Position numbers and translations under genes: made by a program
Shown: positions 25,948-37,726 of the stretch, one piece after another
Layout: each line of letters starts with the position of its first letter
Position numbering within the stretch: the stretch's first letter is position 1
Notes under the pieces: model-generated
What the model was told of the DNA's origin: nothing
Databases searched by the model: none
What the model saw: only the letters and a program-made list of their open reading frames with translations
Assembly (NCBI GenBank): GCA_905250075.1
Contig: CAJNOP010000661.1
Coordinates: 54,169 to 118,168 of the forward strand
Length of the DNA: 64,000 bases
Reading direction: 5' to 3'
Source of the DNA: Rotaria sp. Silwood1
Lineage: Eukaryota > Rotifera > Eurotatoria > Philodinida > Philodinidae

Positions 25948-27299
25948 ATGGCTAGCTCGTCGACCTTCATTAAAGTTGGTTTTGAAGGTTCAACAACAAA
26001 CGGCAATACTCGGTTTCACTTAAATGATCAACATGCTTTATCGATGTCTGAACTCTCAGAAACGTTTCCGGGTATTATTGGTCTTAAATATCGTTTTGCG
26101 GAATCTGATGGATGGAAATTGTAAGTTTCTATCTTCTACCTTCAGAGTACATTTTAAGGGTGATACTTTGTCTTTTTTTATCGATCACAGTGTATTAGAT
26201 TTAATTTACTTTACTAATAAAGTCAAGTTTAGTCAATTATTTAATGTAACTTTATCCAAACAAAACAAAGCTAGTGACATTCAGATGCTGCATTTCATTA
26301 TAACAAGCATAAATTTGAACAACTTTATTTATTTTATGATTTTCTTTTAAATATGTGCAAATTTTTCAAAAAAGAAAATTTCATTATTTCCACGTCTAAT
26401 CTACAGAAAACTTATTAAAATTGATATTTTCCTAGGTTCAAAACAATTAAAAATAATCACCAAATGACATATGAGGTTAGATATAAAAAAATTGATCTTT
26501 TTTATTTTATTTCAATTACCAACTTTCGATACGAAATTGTGTAATTATCAGGCAATAAGGACATAATAAAACAAGAAAGACAAGTTGAATTTATAGTTTA
26601 AAATGAAATAAATCATCTAATATCTAAATCGAATGGTTTCATCTATTCAAAAAATTGATGTTTGACATAACTTGTCTCTTTTTTTTTGTTAAATATTTGT
26701 TTGTACCTGATGATGGACATGAAAACTTACCCTAAACTTGTAATTAAAACAGAAAAAATAGACTATCTTGTTACATTCAACGTCATATTTCTATTCGTTA
26801 CAAAACCTATTCAGAGCTTCAAATTTATAAATAACATAATATTTCCATTTTATTTGCATATTTCTCACAGATATGATCAAAAATAATTCATGTTGATACA
26901 GTGGGTTGAATATTATTTGTCCGCCTCTCTTCTGCTATCTTGTTTTCTTGAATGACTCCAAAATAAACCAAATTGTGTATCCTAATGCATACTATATAGC
27001 AGAGTTTGTCGATAATCTATGTGCAAATGCTTCGGCGTTTCGAGTTACTCTCGTTCGATTTTTTAATTCAGATAAAAAGTTAGGGTGGACGAATAATTTT
27101 TCGGTTTATTGTAGTACTATGAAATTTCTTTCTAGTTCTTTTGCATGATGAAAGTAAATTGTGATGTTTCTCTTTAGCTTTCAAAGAGACTCAATTTTTT
27201 TTAATGATTCTTTTTTCCTATTGTAGAGTGATCAACAAAGATGCTGATGGCAATTTAAAACCGGACGATTGGGATACATGGCATTGCAATATAGTTTAA
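25948..27299 (+). pseudogene. TDP-43-like N-terminal domain, truncated by an in-frame stop
   Basis: Two exons, 25948-26120 and 27227-27299, joined by GT-AG ends in a consistent phase. The first reads MASSSTFIKVGFEGST, then SMSELSETFPGIIGLKYR, matching the dimerising N-terminal domain of TDP-43 (TARDBP), whose hallmark here is FPGxxGLxYR. The second reads VINKDADGNLKPDDWDTWHC, then NIV and a taa. In the family this position is the tyrosine of the strand before the YP motif, and the next codons (VQLYPI) still fit the family. So the frame looks closed by one base change. The RRM domains are not seen before the N-gap at 27618. The 1.1 kb intron is long for this window. The start lies 48 bases after a telomere-like foldback, so upstream regulatory sequence may be lost. 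Confidence 0.6.
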
Positions 27300-27617
27300 G
27301 TGCAGCTTTATCCAATACGTAAGATTTTATTATTTAAATATGCACTAAAGCTTAAACGTTCGAGTTTTACCTTTCGAGGTTAATATAATATATAAATTGG
27401 TAAAGGTCTTACCTAAAGATTAACAACTGGTGTAATATGAAAATGATATCTTACGCTCTAAAATGATTAGGTTCATTGAACCATATATACGAACTATCAT
27501 TTATCTATTCTAGGTTTCTCGAGGAAGAAAAGATAAATCTTGTATTCCACGAATCCTCACGCACTTTCCGCGAGTTATTATGAATTTTGAAGACTATGAT
27601 AATTATTAGAAACCAAT

Positions 27618-27717
27618 NNNNNNNNNNNNNNNNNNNNNNNNNNNNNNNNNNNNNNNNNNNNNNNNNNNNNNNNNNNNNNNNNNNNNNNNNNNNNNNNNNN
27701 NNNNNNNNNNNNNNNNN
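27618..27717. other. Assembly gap (100 N)
   Basis: Exactly 100 N, a conventional size for a gap of unknown length. Anything spanning this point, including the rest of the TDP-43-like gene, cannot be judged. Confidence 0.99.
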
Positions 27718-29796
27718 TATATAATAAAGATAAAGCTTAATTGAAAAAAAGGAACTCTGTTATGCCCTGTATCTTGACATGCTCTTTCAAAATAAAATTA
27801 TACATATTGAAGAGTTTGGACCGAAAAATTTTGGACAGAAGACCAAAAAACTGCTGGTTTTTCAAAAAAAAGGTTCTCAGAAATGTTGAAAATTTTGGGG
27901 AAAAATTAAAGTATGGAAGAAAAATTTTTATCGTTTATGAAAGAGAAAATGACGGGCTATCTTTTCCATGTATTTATCTCAATTTTGATCATTCTGACGA
28001 AAACTGACTTTTTTGGAGGAGAAGGAGACCTTAAGCTATTTTCATACACTTTGAACTATACTCTAAAAAAATCGTTTTTTTTTTATCGAACCTTAAAAGT
28101 TTCTTATTCTTGACACACCGTAAGATTCTTTTTTGGTTTTGTAAAAACTGAGATATTGTACTGAACCCTTTCTGAATAAATAAAAAAAAAAGTTCTGTAT
28201 AAAAGATTTCGTTCCAAACCTTTCTTCGACAAATGGCTTAAAGGTTTCACATCAAACTCCTTTGTATAATTGTAATAATGGTTCCTTCCAAGTACTTTTG
28301 TGCTAAATCCCGATTACATCTTTAACCATTTAGGGACGAATAAGATGGGTTTAGCATCATTTTTGAAACATGAAAGTAATACCTTAGTAATAACTTGAAA
28401 GTCAACTATTTAGGAATATAGAATTATATTCAATTTTCAACACACAGATAGAGACTATGTTGGATCTGTTGAATATTTAAACTACTAGATAAATCGATAC
28501 TTGGTTCTTTAATCAAGATTATTTAAATAAATTTATACAATTGTTTTTGAGATGGAGAGTCTTAAATGTTGTATTTATTGACTTTAATTAACTGATATGA
28601 TAATCATTTTATTTTTCAATTGTAGACTATATCACAATGGTTTGGCTTGATCTTTGTAGCTTCGATGTTTATCGTCATGACATTTTGGAGCTTGCATAAA
28701 ACTATTCATGCTTTGGTGAGTATTATAATATCTATCATTTATTAATTTGTCAATTGTGCACATTTATACTCTAATAATAGTTATGAGTAGTATTGGGAAA
28801 ATAGCTCCCATTTAAAATTAGAAAGGTTACATTAAGTCCTCTTCCTCACAAATCGATCTCAGGACCAAGTGCATTGAAATCGCATGAAATTTTTAAGATA
28901 TGTTGGAGCTATTATATGGAGGCTATGGTAAAATTTTCAGCATTATACTATGTAGTTTGAAGGAGATATGCACCAAACAAGGGTAAAAAATAGATCATTG
29001 TGTCTGCAAGAATTCTCTATGAGCCTTCATTCAATATATACATTTTATTTTGTTTTTGTTTGAGAGAGCATCTCAAGATGCAGGTCCTATGATAGTCCTT
29101 TTTTAAACTGTTATCTATTAAGCGAAGAAAAAGGACGACCAATTTAATCACTCGAAAAACTCTCAAAAAATGGCACTTTAATTATAAAAATGCTTTTTAT
29201 TATAATAATAACAATGCTTCATTCAAAAAACGGACTCTCATAGGACTGTAGTTGAATGCCGCTGCAAATACAGAAAGATATGTGTAGTAAAATTGTTATA
29301 TCTCTAGCCAAAGTATAAAGAATGGAGCTGAAATTTTCAATGATGCAAGGATAATCCATCCACAATATGTCGCGAAATATTCAGCTCTGTACAATATATT
29401 AGGACAGAGATCAGCTTTTAACAAGGTGACGAAGCATAATCGATGAGGAACTTTATTTTGAGAAAGGAGGTATGGCCTTAACCTTCGAACGGATGAGATA
29501 ATGTATGAAAAATCCAAATAATTACATGATGTAGCATTATCATTCAGGAAAGAAAGTCTGAATAGAAGAAGGACATTGAAAGAATAGGAAGATGAGAATG
29601 ATGGTAATGCGAGAAATAACCTCATCTTTTGAAACAATGAGTTTTAAGATGCTCTATCTATCTAGTACTTGACATAATGTTCCTCACTTTACCTTTATCT
29701 ACAGTATCTCTTCTTCTCTCCAATTTCGTCTATTACTTCTCCTAGTCTCTAATTGTATCAAACCACTCCGGTACAGACACAATATCAAACATTTTG
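27718..29796. other. Mostly non-coding; one exon-like hydrophobic segment
   Basis: At 28626-28716 a stretch lies between a ttgtag acceptor and a gtgagt donor. One of its frames reads ISQWFGLIFVASMFIVMTFW, which would be a transmembrane segment, but no partner exon is evident. The open frames at 27741-28113 and 29296-29637 have no recognisable family and look like repeat-derived text. Confidence 0.3.
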
Positions 29797-29975
29797 AGTA
29801 GCGTCACATATTCCGAATTTTGGAGATGTACCCTCGTCTCTTCAAGAAGATGTACTCTCACTCTTAGAGATGTGCATGCTCTGCATGAGATGCAACATCT
29901 CCTGCAATAGATCGGCTTATCTCCCACAGGAGATGAGGTGCATATTCAAAAGTAGAGACATGACACTGCTGAACA
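29797..29975. mobile_element. Palindrome-module element, copy 1 (diverged)
   Basis: Flanked by gtagcgtcacatattccgaa on the left and agagacatgacactgctgaa on the right, the same terminal text as the better preserved copy at 37172-37416. The interior repeats ggagatg/catctcc modules, for example gagatgcaacatctcctgc and tcccacaggagatgag. There is no coding frame. Confidence 0.6.
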
Positions 29976-31335
29976 TTTCTTTTCTTGTTGAAAGAATTTT
30001 TTTTAAAAGAAAATTTGTAATTAAATTTGGCATATATAAAGAGATAAAAAAGAATGCAATGCAAAAAAATCCGTAAATGCGACTAAGTACGTACTTTTCA
30101 GAGAGATAATTTGTCCTACTATTAGTAAATGAAATATTTTTCAAGCATTAAATTTTTATCAACTGAAACAATAGTTGCAACATATATGTAGTTCAACTAT
30201 GATAAAAAAAAACGTTAATTTATTTAAAACTTAAAGTTAATCAGTGAAATGATAATTACTTATAAGAATTAATAGAATTAGACTTAATAGATTTCAAATT
30301 ATACACATTTATTTAATAAGATGTTTTAAAAGAAGTTGCTATTCTTTATTCATTATCATTCATTTAATCTGAGCACTTTGCTTTTTATGAAATTTTCTCT
30401 CATAAATATAGACATTCATATGATTATACTATACTTGTCAATGAAGTCTACTATAATAACTCTCATTTGCTAACAAAGATATCGTTTCTATGCTTCTTAA
30501 TCAATCATACATTAATAAGAAAAAAAAAGATACATTTATCGTTGTTATTTTATTTATGTTTACGAGCATAAAAATGAAAGTATTTGTACAATGTTTAATG
30601 ATGGATTATTTTGAATAAGATTAAAATATTATCATTTTTCTCAAGAGACATCTATTAACAGAATAAATCTGAATGACATTTATAAATATTTAATAGATTG
30701 TTCCGATAAATCCGTCTAACACAAATGGTTATCTTTTCTTAACAATCTTCTTGATGACGATCACCGCTGATTTATATGTGATTTTCGGAATAACTCCGTG
30801 TGGTATTCGTTTTCGACTTATTATTCTTACTAAATCGATCATGATTGTCAATCCTATTGTATTATATTGCCAAGTTAGTGATAGATTTCTTACATATTTT
30901 AGCATTATGAAAGACCAAAGTTTTATAAAAGTAAATTAAGATCAGTGTTCGAATGAACTTTTATATTTTACGAAAGGATATTTCAAGAAATTTGTTCAAA
31001 AAAAGTTGAAGAATTCGTATCATCAATAAAACAATGTCTTGCTAGAAATAGAAAAAGTATTTACTATCAAGATTAACAAATACAGAACCCTTTAACGTCC
31101 ATAAACAATCATACATGTTTTAGATTTCTCCTTAATTATCTGTATTGTGCCGTATTACATGATTACGTATTAAGATCGTATATTTCCGTGGCTGTATACA
31201 AATAAAAAATGAGCAAAACCAAGACCGTATAGGTCTTCGTGTACGAAGGTAGTAAATAAGCGTTTTTTTTTCTCCATATATTGTCATATTTTTCGATATA
31301 TGATCGCTGATGATTATACTTTTTTATTTGGAATT
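29976..31335. other. AT-rich spacer
   Basis: No gene, RNA or repeat unit that I can support. The 62-codon frame at 30751-30939 is hydrophobic but isolated. Confidence 0.5.
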
Positions 31336-32003
31336 AGATATTTTTTATGATTTTCATTGTCATAACACATTTGTATAATAAAATAGATATGTTATTCATA
31401 ATTAACGTTAAAAGCTACATTAAATCATATATAATTTGAAAGAAATTTTTTTCCATCAAAAATTCACCTTTAGTCCCTGATAGGCTCTCTCCTATAAAAA
31501 TTTTTCTCATAGTTTTCTAAGGTCAATTTTCGACGAAAAAATTTCTTTCAAATTATATATGATTTAATGTAGTTTTTTGTGAAACACGAACTAAAAGGAG
31601 TGTTGAAGTATTTAGGGGTAGAAATTTGCACCCACTCTACTCTCCCCCACAGATATGCTTGGCAACCATACATCACAGACGTGACAGACATCCTTAGCAA
31701 CGTCGCTTATGTCATAGACCGTGACAGACAAGTCAAAAGGCCGTTACATGCTATGACATAAGGTGCTAATATACAATTAGAGGTCCATATCAGTAACGAT
31801 TTGTTACAATATACCAATTACTAAGTGATTGCATTTCTTGGAGTTTAAGTAAAAATAGGCTGAGGACAACACAGCTCCATTGTGTTTCATATTTTAATCC
31901 CGTATGGATTGCGTTAGCAACTTTTTAACGTTAATTGTGAATAACATATCTATTTTGCTATACAAATGTGCCGTAACAATGAAAATCATTAAAAATATAT
32001 GAT
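31336..32003. mobile_element. Nested inverted-repeat element, about 670 bases
   Basis: The outer arms are about 80 bases each. The left arm, 31336-31412, contains acacatttgtataataaaat and atagatatgttattcataat. The right arm, 31920-32003, is its complement at close to 90 percent identity by eye. Inside, a second pair (31412-31452 and 31536-31576) shares ctacattaaatcatatataa and its complement. The 60-codon frame at 31579-31761 lies between the arms and has no recognised family. Target duplication was not established. Confidence 0.7.
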
Positions 32004-34724
32004 TTTGTTTTTTTAAATTCAACAAATATTAGGGTAATGTGAGCTTCTTGTCACCCCCAAGCATATCTTTTTTTTTGAAAATTTTTTTACTTTTGTAGAC
32101 GAGTAAAAACTGCACAACATATGTCAAAATCAGCTTGGATTCCTTTACAATGTCTGAATGACAGCTGAAATGCGAAAAAACACCAGCACATTTTTTACTC
32201 GAAAATGAACAATTATGGACAGTATTTGTCCAATAACTCAGAATTGATTAGACTGAAACATCATATATAAATAGATGATTTTGTTGAGTGTTTGATTTTC
32301 TATCTTTAGCTATTTTGTAATAAAGATTTTGTTAATTTTTTTGTTGTCTGAAAAATTTCTCGTTATAGAGAATAGTTTTTGACTATATGCTCCTTAGTAA
32401 AATAAAGCTAACTTTTTACCAACTCAACCAAATGCATAAAAAAAAATTTCGATTTGAAGAGATTTTAGATGATGTTAAACAAAATGAAAACATTAAATCT
32501 AAAAGCTAAATTTTATTGAATGCTTCTATTTCTTCATTGTTTCATCGATGTTCTTTTAAGATTCGTTGAATAAATATCAAAATTTCGATGTTTTTCTTTT
32601 TCTTATATTCTAGGTACAATATCATCTACTTTTAACAAAAATATCTAATTATATTTACAAAACATCGATTATACACCCTCACCCTATTTATTGTCCACTA
32701 ACCGATGTAAGCGAACAAAGTATTACGATTATATAAAAGTTACCATTAATTTATTGATCTTATGAGAAAACGTATTTCAGTGAATGCACACAGTGCAGAT
32801 TTAAAAGTCTTTTATCATATAAGGATTTTGATAAATATTTCGAATATGAATATCTTAGTTGTCCTGGTTCTAGGTTTGAAAGGAAAAAGAAGATATAACT
32901 ACTGGATTTTTATATATTATTCTACTAATAGATGTGTGACAATGTATTTTTGTTTTCATTTCTTGTAAATTGTGCAAAAATGATAATTTTGTTCTCAGCA
33001 AAAATTTATAGAAAATGAACAAAATTTAACATAAAAGAACGTGTCTTTGATGAAAGTCGGGGTAAGATATTTGATTTCTATTTAGTCGTAATCATCAAAA
33101 ATCCTTCTAATGCATCTTTTGTATAGATTTCAATTTAACATTTATTATTAGCAACCGAATACGAATGAAAATATTTTCATGAATTTATCTTACAGAAGAA
33201 ATATAATATAACTAAATTGTGACCAATGATGGAGTCAGAGAAGACAAGGAGAAACTGAAGCCTAACTTTTGGATCCCTAGCGAAATTTTTTATATGTATA
33301 TTTTATTTGTTAGAGAGGAATCAAAATTCTATATAGAAGACTGATCTTTCTAGTCCAAAATCGGAGGAGAGTTGAGTCTTTTGACTGAAAATCCTAGTTT
33401 CACTACTAATTCTAACGTTGACATTTGTATAATAAAGACAATGGAGAGCAATTAAAACTGCTTAGCTAAAAAAATTAATTGGTCAATACACCCGATAAAG
33501 ATTTTTTTCTTCTTTTCAGTTAGTTAAATTTCTTTATATATTGTACATTTGTTTTCATAAAAAGCTTTATAATTATTATTAAATTGTCGAAAACAAATTA
33601 AACATTAACCAAAGTGAATATCTAGATGAAAATGAAATCTTTTACTATTACATTCCATAAAAAACTGGTTACTTTGTCATGAATCTTGTTCATTTTCTAT
33701 AAATCTTTTTTTTGAGAAAAAAATGATCATTTTTGGATATTTTACAAGAAGTAAAAAAAAAAGCACTATGATACACTAAGACGTAACATGGAAAAAATTC
33801 GTTTTTCTCTTTTGTTTTCAAACGTAAATGAGGCCAATTAAAATATTCATATTCGAGATATTTATAGAGACCCTTATAGGATAAAATGCCTGTAAACTCA
33901 CTCTGTGTCAGTACACTCCTATATGTTTGCTCATTAATCTATGTTTATATGATATATGTACATAAATTTTAAAAGTTAATTAGAATCTTTTCGAAAGACA
34001 AATTTTGAATTCTGTATAAATAATTATCTATCGATTTGACTGTAAATAAATAATAAATCAAAAGTATATTATAGATTTTTTTTTGTATGTTCATGTTTGA
34101 CATCAAATTAATGTTTGACCAATAAAATGCGCATTGCTTTTCTAATATAAAATATAATTTTTGAATCTCTATGTTAGTTTAAAAGAATAGTTTTCATCAT
34201 TTGTTTTTATTATATATGTAATATATGAAATATTCGGAATAGAAATAAAAACGATGTTCTACTTTTCTAAAGAATTTTACAGATATTTTTATTGCTTAAG
34301 TTCTATGATAGTAGAAAAGATAATAATGAAGAAGTCAATCAATAAACTCTTCTCCACATATATGATAACATACTATAATTATCATATTTCTTTTTCATTA
34401 TGAAACACGAAATTTTTAGAATTATATTAACATGTTTTTATTTTTAGCACAATATGTTTCATATGATTGTTTATTTTTAATGTAATTATATTCATTTCTA
34501 TGCATTTTTCATGAAGTTTTGTTTTTTTTTTCATTATGTAATACTCATATTATTTTTTTGTAGTCGATCTTTAGTGTTTGAACGACTTTTTCTCTCATTA
34601 GACATCGAACGTGACTAAAATATCTCATCTATGATAATCATATAAAAAGTTCTACTATTTTACACTTAGCAATTACGATAATATCTTGAGGGTGAGGGTA
34701 AGTTATTATAATATTTATTCCAAG
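32004..34724. other. AT-rich spacer, no gene seen
   Basis: Long AT-rich stretch with scattered short frames, the longest being 68 codons at 32762-32968. No family, repeat unit or RNA could be supported. Confidence 0.5.
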
Positions 34725-34768
34725 CACCTTACGACGTTTCGTCCTTGCTTAATGGACCCATCAGATGG
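34725..34768 (-). ncRNA. Hammerhead-ribozyme-like motif (degenerate)
   Basis: On the minus strand the core reads ctgatgg, one base off CUGAUGA. A stem II follows (gtcc, loop attaagcaa, ggac), then gaaa, a palindromic stem III (acgt) and a GUC-type cleavage triplet. Stem I pairing is weak. It is related in sequence to the plus-strand array at 53.4-53.9 kb (shared loop ttaagcaa). Probably inactive. Confidence 0.5.
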
Positions 34769-34907
34769 CTTTATTTGTAATAGTAGGATCTATCGTAATT
34801 ATCCGAAGATAATTGATAACAGTTTTATATACAATTAGATCGATGCACTATTTCCGAAGAAGTAGTAATATCGATAACTTTATAATAGGAGTGAGTATTA
34901 CAGCTGG

Positions 34908-34950
34908 TCGTGATCGCGATTTCATCCTTGCTTAAGGACTCATCAAAAGG
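34908..34950 (-). ncRNA. Hammerhead-ribozyme-like motif (degenerate)
   Basis: The minus-strand core reads ttgatga, with the first C changed. Then come gtcc, loop ttaagcaa, ggat, gaaa and a palindromic stem III (atcgcgat) followed by C. Stem I does not pair. It is a diverged relative of the motif 180 bases to the left. Confidence 0.45.
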
Positions 34951-35123
34951 CTTGAATTGTAGGCGGAGTTAGATTTTATTCAAATGAACGAAGAAATCAC
35001 GAATAAGAGATCTTATCATACAGTGGACATGAAAAGACACAAAAACTTCTACGAATGCAGAAGTAATGTTGAATAACTTTTTCACAGTGATGAGCCTAAG
35101 CGAACTACGACGCGTTTCGACCT

Positions 35124-35202
35124 AGGGTATGGGTGTGGGTGTTGGTATGGGTGCGTGGGTGTGGCATTTTATTCAGCTTTACTATCATACACACCCACAC
35201 CC
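35124..35202. repeat. Telomere-like foldback 3
   Basis: A G-rich arm of about 40 bases (gggtatgggtgtgggtgttg and onward) is followed by a loop of about 25 bases and a C-rich arm (acacacccacaccc). Just to its left, 35080-35123 holds a scrambled hammerhead half motif (ggtcgaaacgcgtcgtag on the minus strand). Confidence 0.7.
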
Positions 35203-36157
35203 TTACTTTTCATCGAGAAATACCATAAAAGTTGATTTTCGATTGTGATGAGTATGTATGCGCATGTTATTTTTTATCAAGTAGAAACAGAGAAAGAAAA
35301 AATAGTGTTGTTCCGATCTTTCTTCCGAGAACGATAACTTTCGCCTACTGATTATGATCTTTTGTTCACGAAAAAAAAAGGCAGCAGGCAAAGTCGTATT
35401 TTTAGTAATTAGAACACAACGATTAAATTCCATAAATGATGGAAGCCAAGCTATAGTAAAGTGTCTTTTACCATAAGCTACTCAATGCAAAATCTCTGTC
35501 ACAAATACCATATCTCAAATAAAGAAGCTGTTATGACTTGAATGATTTGCAAACAAATGCTATATATTAAAAAAAGTACCGACAGTAGGGTAATTCAGAT
35601 TTGAATGCCTAAAGATATATTGATTCTTGCAGATAAAATTCGAAAAGACTTCTACAATATATATTTACTTGTCTGTACGGTATGGATAGAAAGTAACACG
35701 ATAACTTCAATATCATGCATATCGCATCGAAAATCAAAAGACTTTATTCTCATTTCAAAAAATGTTTATCTCTATTTTCAATTCCCAAGAGAAGAATGAT
35801 TCTAAAGTATTCCTATATTTTAAATACAACAAATTTTGTAAAGACCTGTTGCATTAGATTTTAGGTTCGTCTTTTATTTAAACTTTGCAAAAGTAAATTT
35901 ATGGGCGTCGCTTTCAAAGACTTGATTAAGCATAAAACTAAAAGTTTATGTTATTTTGTTTCAAAATAAGTTTCAAGTCTGAGTCGCATTAACCTAGCAT
36001 GCTATATAATTATTTGTTTCCAATTAAATAGAAATCTTACATATTTGAACTAGTTATTGAACTTCGAGAGAATGTAGTTATTATTCAATCATCAAGAATA
36101 CATAATCTATAAAATTTTCTCATTATTTTTTTTTTTGATAGAACATAGTTAAAAAAA
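35203..36157. other. AT-rich spacer, no gene seen
   Basis: Only short frames, the longest being 76 codons on the minus strand at 35203-35433 and 64 codons at 35605-35799. No similarity recognised. Confidence 0.5.
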
Positions 36158-36263
36158 GGGTGCAGGTGTGAAGGAGGATATGGCTATGGGTGTGGGTGTG
36201 GGATGTGGGTGAGAGTGAGTACGTTCTGTTCCGTGCATACCGCTACAGCCCACACCCACATCC
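36158..36263. repeat. Telomere-like foldback 4
   Basis: The G-rich arm runs to about 36210 (gggtgtgggtgtgggatgtg). After a loop of about 40 bases comes a C-rich arm (cccacacccacatcc) ending at 36263. Confidence 0.7.
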
Positions 36264-36412
36264 TTCTATATGTTATCCGTATTAAATTTCTCCAATCTCA
36301 AAGAATCGATATAATAATATATAAAATGATAAATTTTTCTTTATCCTATATTGATAAATGTTAGAGAGAATCACTTTACAATCTTAATAATCACTTTCAT
36401 TTTTGACAATAG

Positions 36413-36505
36413 GCATTAACTCTACTACGGTTGGATCAGAAACAGATTGGAGACCAAGGAGCGCAAAGTTTGAGTGATGCATTAAAAGTCAATAAACAAA
36501 GATAG
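36413..36505 (+). pseudogene. Leucine-rich-repeat fragment (NLR/RNI type)
   Basis: After a gacaatag acceptor one frame reads LTLLRLDQKQIGDQGAQSL, then SDALKVN, and stops at 36503-36505. This is one ribonuclease-inhibitor-type leucine-rich repeat, of the kind found in NLR-like proteins. No neighbouring repeats are present, so it is an isolated exon or, more likely, a fragment. It lies 150 bases right of foldback 4. Confidence 0.6.
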
Positions 36506-36900
36506 TTTTCAGACTGATATCAATAGAAAAAGATGCCTTACTTAGTCATTAAAACTCTTTGATGAATTGTTAATAATCAAAAACCGAATCCGAGTGTATA
36601 GTGGAAAGATTTTCGAAGTCAAGTTATCAACGCTTTATTTACTCACAGTAAAATTATTAGAAAAATGTTGGTTTTCTGTCCATAGGATCTAAAATAATCA
36701 TAACCGAACTTGCGAAACAACTATCTTCTGTTTTGTTAAGAATATTTTATAGTCATATTTCAAAATTTCAATAAAATCGTATTTTCCTTTTCGATACATC
36801 TGAGAAAATTTTGACCTTCAATTCATGTAAAATGTAATAAACATTTAATATCTTTAACGAGGCTAATTTTCTTCGAATTCTAATAAACATTCTCGTATGC

Positions 36901-36971
36901 GTGCGAGTGTGGGTGGATGAGTGTTGGTGTGTGGATATTCCATTCTCTTACAACACCCACACCCCACACCC
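36901..36971. repeat. Telomere-like foldback 5
   Basis: The G-rich arm (gagtgtgggtggatgagtgt) is followed by a loop of about 17 bases and a C-rich arm (caacacccacaccccacacc). The arms pair over roughly 25 positions with mismatches. Confidence 0.65.
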
Positions 36972-37171
36972 TACTTGTGGATCAAGATAGCATCCACACT
37001 CTCATTCTGATTTTATTTCACTTGTGCTTGTAGCTGGTGGCGCCAAAATACGGGAGTTCATAAAAAAATGAAATGGTTTAAAAATCAATTGAGACCAAAG
37101 GAGAATCGTAATGCCGAACCAATAGGATTGAGTCTTGTTAAAACATAGATGGATTCTTTTTCTCTTGAAAA

Positions 37172-37416
37172 GAGTAGTGTCACATATCCAAGATTTTGGA
37201 GATGCCACCACATCTCCCGTGGGAGATGCCGCGTCTCCAGCGGGAGACGCGACACCCACACTCGAGAGATGTGGTCATTCACCACTGGAGATGTAAGATC
37301 TCCTTTAGAGAAGCGCATCCCCCACACCCACATCCGCATCTCTCGCGCGAGATGCGGCATCTCCCGCGGAAGACGTGGTGACATCTCCAAAATCTTGGAT
37401 ATGTGGCACTGCTGAA
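37172..37416. mobile_element. Palindrome-module element, copy 2 (well preserved)
   Basis: The terminal inverted repeats of about 35 bases start with agtgtcacatatccaagatt at the left and end at the right with its near complement. The interior is a string of short palindromes, including catctcccgtgggagatg, cgtctccagcgggagacg, catctctcgcgcgagatg and catctcccgcggaagacg. Short open frames across it are by-products of the repeats. The flanking text matches the copy at 29797-29975. Confidence 0.8.
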
Positions 37417-37726
37417 TAAAACACCCAGTTCATTTGTCGCAAATTTCGTAACCTTCATCTGAGCTAGTAAAAAAAAATTGTAGAAAAATTCTCGTTCAAA
37501 TTTGAAACTGTCAACAATCTGCATTCTATGAAATATTTCATTTTGTATTCTTTAGATTTCCTATTTGTGAGAATTTGATAGATGTGATATACCTGAACAG
37601 TTATATAATAGAGAAAAAAAAAGCATCATGAAGATAGAAACAAACTAATATTATTTAGAATGTATATATATATATTTTTTTTTTTTTTCATTTGAAACTT
37701 CTGAATATCTAGATAATAGTATAAAT

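Noticed and set aside
25623..26124. Long open frames on both strands across the GTGGGT tract
   Set aside because: They are periodic by-products of a six-base repeat (Thr-His-Pro and Gly-Val-Trp repeats) with no homology. The real coding start nearby is 25948.
35080..35123. Complete hammerhead ribozyme
   Set aside because: Only a minus-strand 3' half (ggtcgaaacgcgtcgtag) and an inverted 5' half are present; the halves are not in folding order.
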